DNA from: Roseomonas aerilata DSM 19363
GTDB lineage: Bacteria > Pseudomonadota > Alphaproteobacteria > Acetobacterales > Acetobacteraceae
DNA length: 64,000 nucleotides
Direction of reading: 5' to 3'
NCBI RefSeq assembly: GCF_000711725.1
Contig: NZ_JONP01000010.1
Location: 124,001-188,000 of the forward strand
Both the position numbers and the translations under genes were made by a program. Of this stretch, positions 61,383-64,000 are shown piece after piece. The notes beneath the pieces are model-generated. The model saw only the letters and a program-made list of their open reading frames with translations. It had not been told where the DNA came from and searched no databases. Each line of letters opens with the position of its first letter. Position 1 is the stretch's first letter.

Positions 61383-61787
61383 ATGCCCATGATCACCGTC
61401 CGCTACGTTACCGCATCGCCGCGCGCCGGAATCAGCGCCGATATCGCCAAGCTGGTGACCCGGCTCGGGGCCGAGCAGCTCAACAAGGACTCCAAAGTCA
61501 CCGCCGTTCTAGTTGAGGAGGCCGATCCACAGGGATGGTTCATCGCCGGAAAGCACCCGACCGATGAGGGGCTTTCGGCGTTCTGGCTGGACATCAAGAT
61601 CACTGCTGGGACCAACACGAAAGCTGAGACTACGGCCTTTGTTCGTGCGGCCTTTATCGAGATGGAGGAGTTGATCGGCCCTTTGCACGAGGAGTCCTAC
61701 GTACTGGTGCATGCGGCTGATAGCGACGCCTACGGCTACGGTGGCCGCACTCAGAATGGTCGATGGGCCGTGGCCAACCCCGGATAG
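61383..61787 (+). CDS. tautomerase-superfamily protein (4-oxalocrotonate tautomerase-like)
   Basis: 134 residues starting MPMITVRYVTASPRAGISAD. After Met removal Pro is the N-terminal residue, the general base of the superfamily. The beta-alpha-beta unit and C-terminal LIGPLHEESYVLVHAADSDA then YGYGGRTQ fit a fused or extended tautomerase. Its likely reaction is keto-enol isomerisation of an oxo-acid. Expression is probably controlled by the divergent LysR via the dyad at 61297. Confidence 0.85.
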   Translation: MPMITVRYVTASPRAGISADIAKLVTRLGAEQLNKDSKVTAVLVEEADPQGWFIAGKHPTDEGLSAFWLDIKITAGTNTKAETTAFVRAAFIEMEELIGPLHEESYVLVHAADSDAYGYGGRTQNGRWAVANPG

Positions 61788-62035
61788 CACAGGAGACAAG
61801 GACTCCGAGCCAAGCGCCTCTCCGTTCCTGAGAACTCCGGACAAGCGACTGGGCTTGACCGGTCAGCTTATGGCATCCACAGCCTGCGCCGGACCCTGGC
61901 GGTCGCTACCACGCCGGCCGGCCAGGACATGGCCGCCTTTCTCATCAGGGAGGGCTTGGCCGTGGTCTGCCGGGCCGAGAGCCGCGGATGGGCGGGGGCC
62001 TGGCGAGCGTGTGGCGGACGGGTGGTTCTGGGACC

Positions 62036-62239
62036 TTAGCCTGCTGCGAACCACTGCCGGTGCTGCCGAACGTAGCCAAGGTGCGGATGCAGGGCCGGGT
62101 CGGCGGGCAAGTGGATGCGGCTCATCTGCCGCTCGAACGGGACGCGCAGCTCGGCGGGCACGCGGTTGTGCGCGACGTGCCATCCGTCTGCCGGGCGCGA
62201 GCGACTGGTGGCTCGTGGCCCTTCATGTAAATCTCGCAT
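62036..62239 (-). CDS. possible small protein of unknown family (67 residues)
   Basis: MRDLHEGPRATSRSRPADGW then AHNRVPAELRVPFERQMSRI and PALHPHLGYVRQHRQWFAAG. The composition looks protein-like in its second half but no family is recognised, and several in-frame Met codons precede it. The flanking 61788-62035 shows only a short plus-strand run (AVATTPAGQDMAAFLIREGL) that may be a gene fragment. Confidence 0.3.
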   Translation of the reverse strand: MRDLHEGPRATSRSRPADGWHVAHNRVPAELRVPFERQMSRIHLPADPALHPHLGYVRQHRQWFAAG

Positions 62240-62328
62240 CAACATTAGCATGGAGATCGCACTGGGGTGTTCCGTGGACTTCCCCGAGGGTGCCGCCACC
62301 CCCATTACCGGGTAGCACGATTTCCGGG

Positions 62329-62859
62329 TCAGTCCAGCCGCCGTAGCTCAACCGAGAAGCGGCGCCAGTTGGCAACGTAGCGCGCCGCCGATTCAAGGAG
62401 TGTCGCTTCCATCGCGGGGTCGAGCGCGCGCACGACCCTGGCCGGGGCACCGACGATGAGGGAGAAGTCCGGGAATTCCTTCCCCTCCGTCACCAGCGCA
62501 TTGGCGCCGACAATGCAGCAGCGCCCGATCCGTGCCTTGTTCAGCACCGTGGCGCCCATGCCGATCAGCGAGCGGTCACCTACTGTGCAGCCGTGCAGGA
62601 TGGCGTGGTGGCCGACCGTTACGTCGGCTCCGATGGTGAGCGGCGCGCCAGGGTCGGAGTGCAGCATGGCGCCTTCCTGGATATTGGTGCGCGCGCCGAT
62701 CGCGATACGCGTGTTGTCTCCGCGCGCCACGGCGCCGAACCAGAAGCTGACATCCTCCTCCAGGGAGACGTCGCCGATGACCTGCGCGTCCGGCGCGATC
62801 CAGAACCGGCCCGCCTCCGGCAGCGTCGGTGCCGCCCCGTCCAGCGCGTAAAGTGCCAT
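62329..62859 (-). CDS. gamma-class carbonic anhydrase-like protein
   Basis: 176 residues from ATG 62859 (GGGAGGG upstream at good spacing; 62865 is an alternative). The left-handed beta-helix hexapeptide repeats (IAPDAQVIGDVSLEEDVSFW, IGADVTVGHHAILHGCTVGD) carry the zinc/iron histidines His67 (LHSDPG), His84 or His85 and His89. It is trimeric by family. The members of this YrdA/PaaY-like group may be carbonic anhydrases or CoA-thioesterase-linked proteins. A Bug fragment ends 27 bp upstream in the same direction. Confidence 0.88.
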   Translation of the reverse strand: MALYALDGAAPTLPEAGRFWIAPDAQVIGDVSLEEDVSFWFGAVARGDNTRIAIGARTNIQEGAMLHSDPGAPLTIGADVTVGHHAILHGCTVGDRSLIGMGATVLNKARIGRCCIVGANALVTEGKEFPDFSLIVGAPARVVRALDPAMEATLLESAARYVANWRRFSVELRRLD

Positions 62860-62886
62860 GTCCATCCCTCCCTGAGGTGCGTTCGC

Positions 62887-63061
62887 CTACTCGATCACGA
62901 TCTTCCCACGCTCCGCGACGCCTTTCCACTTCGCCTGCTCCGCCTTCAGGAAGGCCGCGAACTCGGCGGGCCCCTCGGCAAGCGGCGTGGTGGCCTGCTC
63001 TTCGAAGCGGGCGCGAACGGTCGGGTCGCGTATCGCCTCCCCGAAGGCGGCGTAGAGGGTC
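62887..63061 (-). pseudogene. C-terminal fragment of a Bug/TctC solute-binding protein
   Basis: Reading left from the IS3 end: TLYAAFGEAIRDPTVRARFE then EQATTPLAEGPAEFAAFLKA and KWKGVAERGKIVIE-stop, exactly the last 57 residues of a Bug protein. The rest lies beyond, or was lost to, the insertion sequence. It shows the original gene order was Bug followed by gamma carbonic anhydrase. Confidence 0.82.
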
Positions 63062-63087
63062 TGACCCTGTCCCCGAAGTACCCTCGC

Positions 63088-63963
63088 TCATGAGCAGAGT
63101 CGGTCTTCTGTATGCCCCTGCTTGGGGCGGGTTGCAAAGGCTGCTGGGGTGAGCCCGTCGAGGCTCGTGTGTGGGCATTCGGCGTTGTAGTCGAGCCTCC
63201 ATGCTTCGATGATCCGGCGTGCCGCGGCCAAGCTGCTGAACAGGTGCTCGTTCAGGCACTCGTCCCGAAGCTGACCGTTGAAGCTTTCCACGAACCCATT
63301 CTGCTGCGGCTTGCCGGGCGCGATGTAATGCCACAGCACCGACCGCTCCTCCTTCCAGCGCAGGATGGCGTGCGACGTCAGCTCCGTGCCGTTGTCGCTG
63401 ACAACCATGGCCGGTCGGCCACCGCGCAGCTCGACAATGCGGTCCAGTTCGCGGCCGACTCGCAGGCCGGACAGCGATGTGTCCACGACCAGGCCGGGGC
63501 ATTCGCGGGTGAAGTCGTCCACCTCGGGCGAACCTCTTGGTTCGACCACGGCCAGCACCCGGAACCGGCGTCCGCTGGACAGCGCGTCGGACACGAAGTC
63601 GAGCGACCAGCGCTGGTTCGCCGCGTCCGGCAGCGCCATGGGCGAGCGCGTGCCCAGGGCTCGCTTGCGGCCACCCCGCTTGCGCACGCCAAGCTTCTCC
63701 TCGCGGTAAAGCCGGAACAGCTTCTTGTGGTTCAGCCGCAAGCCCTGCCGCGCCAGCAAGATGTGCAGCCGCCGGTAGCCGAAACGGCGCCGCTCACCAG
63801 CCAGCAGACGCAACCTGGCACGGATCTCGCCGTCCCCGGGCCGCTTGGACGTATACCGGTAAGTCTTCGGTTCCAGCCCGACCAACGCGCACGCCCGGTG
63901 CTGCGAGTAGCCCTTCTGCTCAATCGCCCAGGTCACGGCCGTGCGCCGCAAGCCAGGCGTCAA
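63088..63963 (-). CDS. IS3-family transposase OrfB (DDE integrase core)
   Basis: 291 residues. HTH_21-like N-terminus ([40 protein letters not shown]). The rve core has Asp in [11 protein letters not shown], Asp in [12 protein letters not shown] and Glu in [15 protein letters not shown], and C-terminal [19 protein letters not shown]. Between FRVLAVV and DDFTREC, normally adjacent, there are eight extra residues (EPRGSPEV) encoded by a 24-bp in-frame insert containing CGAACC-AAGA-GGTTCG. It begins at TTG overlapping the orfA stop (TTGA), the arrangement used for -1 frameshifting to an OrfAB fusion. Confidence 0.93.
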   Translation of the reverse strand: MTPGLRRTAVTWAIEQKGYSQHRACALVGLEPKTYRYTSKRPGDGEIRARLRLLAGERRRFGYRRLHILLARQGLRLNHKKLFRLYREEKLGVRKRGGRKRALGTRSPMALPDAANQRWSLDFVSDALSSGRRFRVLAVVEPRGSPEVDDFTRECPGLVVDTSLSGLRVGRELDRIVELRGGRPAMVVSDNGTELTSHAILRWKEERSVLWHYIAPGKPQQNGFVESFNGQLRDECLNEHLFSSLAAARRIIEAWRLDYNAECPHTSLDGLTPAAFATRPKQGHTEDRLCS

Positions 63964-64000
63964 AAGTTTCTTGCCAGCATCTCCTTCAGCGTCGCCACGT
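63960..64000 (-). CDS. IS3-family OrfA, C-terminal codons only
   Basis: The frame [12 protein letters not shown]-stop ends in the helix typical of the OrfA C-terminus. The stop TGA (63962-63960) overlaps the OrfB TTG, and the AAACTTTTGA stretch just before it is a plausible -1 slippery site. The remainder is outside the window. Confidence 0.7.
   Translation of the reverse strand, partial: VATLKEMLARNF

Larger units (their letters stand above)
63062..64000 (-). mobile_element. IS3-family insertion sequence, continuing past the window edge
   Basis: The element's orfB-side end is placed at about 63062, where the Bug gene is interrupted and TGACCCTGTCCCCGAAGTAC begins, consistent with an IS3-type terminal repeat starting TGA. 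It contains orfB (63088-63963) and the last codons of orfA (63960-64000). The other end is outside the window, so the terminal repeats cannot be paired. The DDE residues of orfB are intact, so the element may still be mobile. Confidence 0.82.

Overview
This 64 kb window is very GC-rich, densely coded DNA. It carries many orphan Bug/TctC periplasmic binding proteins, twin-arginine secreted molybdenum hydroxylase subunits and aromatic-degradation enzymes. I infer an environmental alphaproteobacterium, most likely Acetobacteraceae (Roseomonas-like). No rRNA, tRNA or CRISPR array was seen, so the placement rests on gene content only.

Layout. 1-6029: an IclR-controlled catabolic locus. A leftward chain (IclR, Bug protein, NTF2-like protein, FAD monooxygenase running off the left edge) with ATGA start/stop overlaps faces a rightward HMG-CoA-lyase-like gene and CoA-transferase. 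6026-9437: small and membrane proteins, a TspO pseudogene, cytochrome c and a small secreted protein. 9504-11943: an H-NOX sensor coupled by ATGA to a GGDEF-EAL gene with a frameshift near its 5' end. 12178-17703: ring-cleavage dioxygenase, two-subunit molybdenum hydroxylase and MATE exporter. 18004-18920: small unknown genes and a PEP-CTERM remnant. 19151-25658: FAD hydroxylase, DUF2783-like protein, amidohydrolase/decarboxylase and Bug protein form a tight operon, followed by MarR, a ThDP enzyme and cyanase. 26264-29878: a large membrane PAS-GGDEF-EAL protein. 30146-34260: IS3 orfA remnant, Bug protein, mannonate dehydratase, and a junction between a broken GntR gene and a broken UvrD gene. 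34244-35412: a metallopeptidase and a DUF2786-type protein, probably plasmid- or phage-derived. 35717-39279: two LysR genes facing azoR and an SDR gene.

39411-45129 is a decay zone: a broken dipeptide ABC transporter, an intact binding protein/hydrolase pair, then a LivK-like fragment, an internally deleted FAD protein and a truncated receiver. 45232-48311: small membrane protein, LLM flavin monooxygenase and Bug protein. 48308-48789: another broken FAD monooxygenase. 48857-56960: a 2082-residue autotransporter and an upstream OmpR-type winged-helix/TPR regulator. That regulator is preceded by CCGAA repeats spaced exactly 11 bp. 57184-63963: Bug protein, an enolase-superfamily fragment cut by a dead IS5 element, SDR/HxlR pair, LysR/tautomerase pair with a clear dyad, gamma carbonic anhydrase, and a Bug gene cut by an IS3-family element that runs to the right edge.

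Themes. (1) Five intact Bug proteins, each beside a different enzyme set, with no TctA/TctB membrane genes in the window. (2) Translational coupling by 4-bp overlaps is common. (3) Gene decay (nonsense codons, frameshifts, internal deletions, IS insertions) is concentrated in accessory stretches between intact operons. (4) No wholly new system is evident. The best candidates for follow-up are the H-NOX/c-di-GMP pair, the autotransporter with its regulator and operator-like repeats, and the hydroxylase-decarboxylase-Bug operon.
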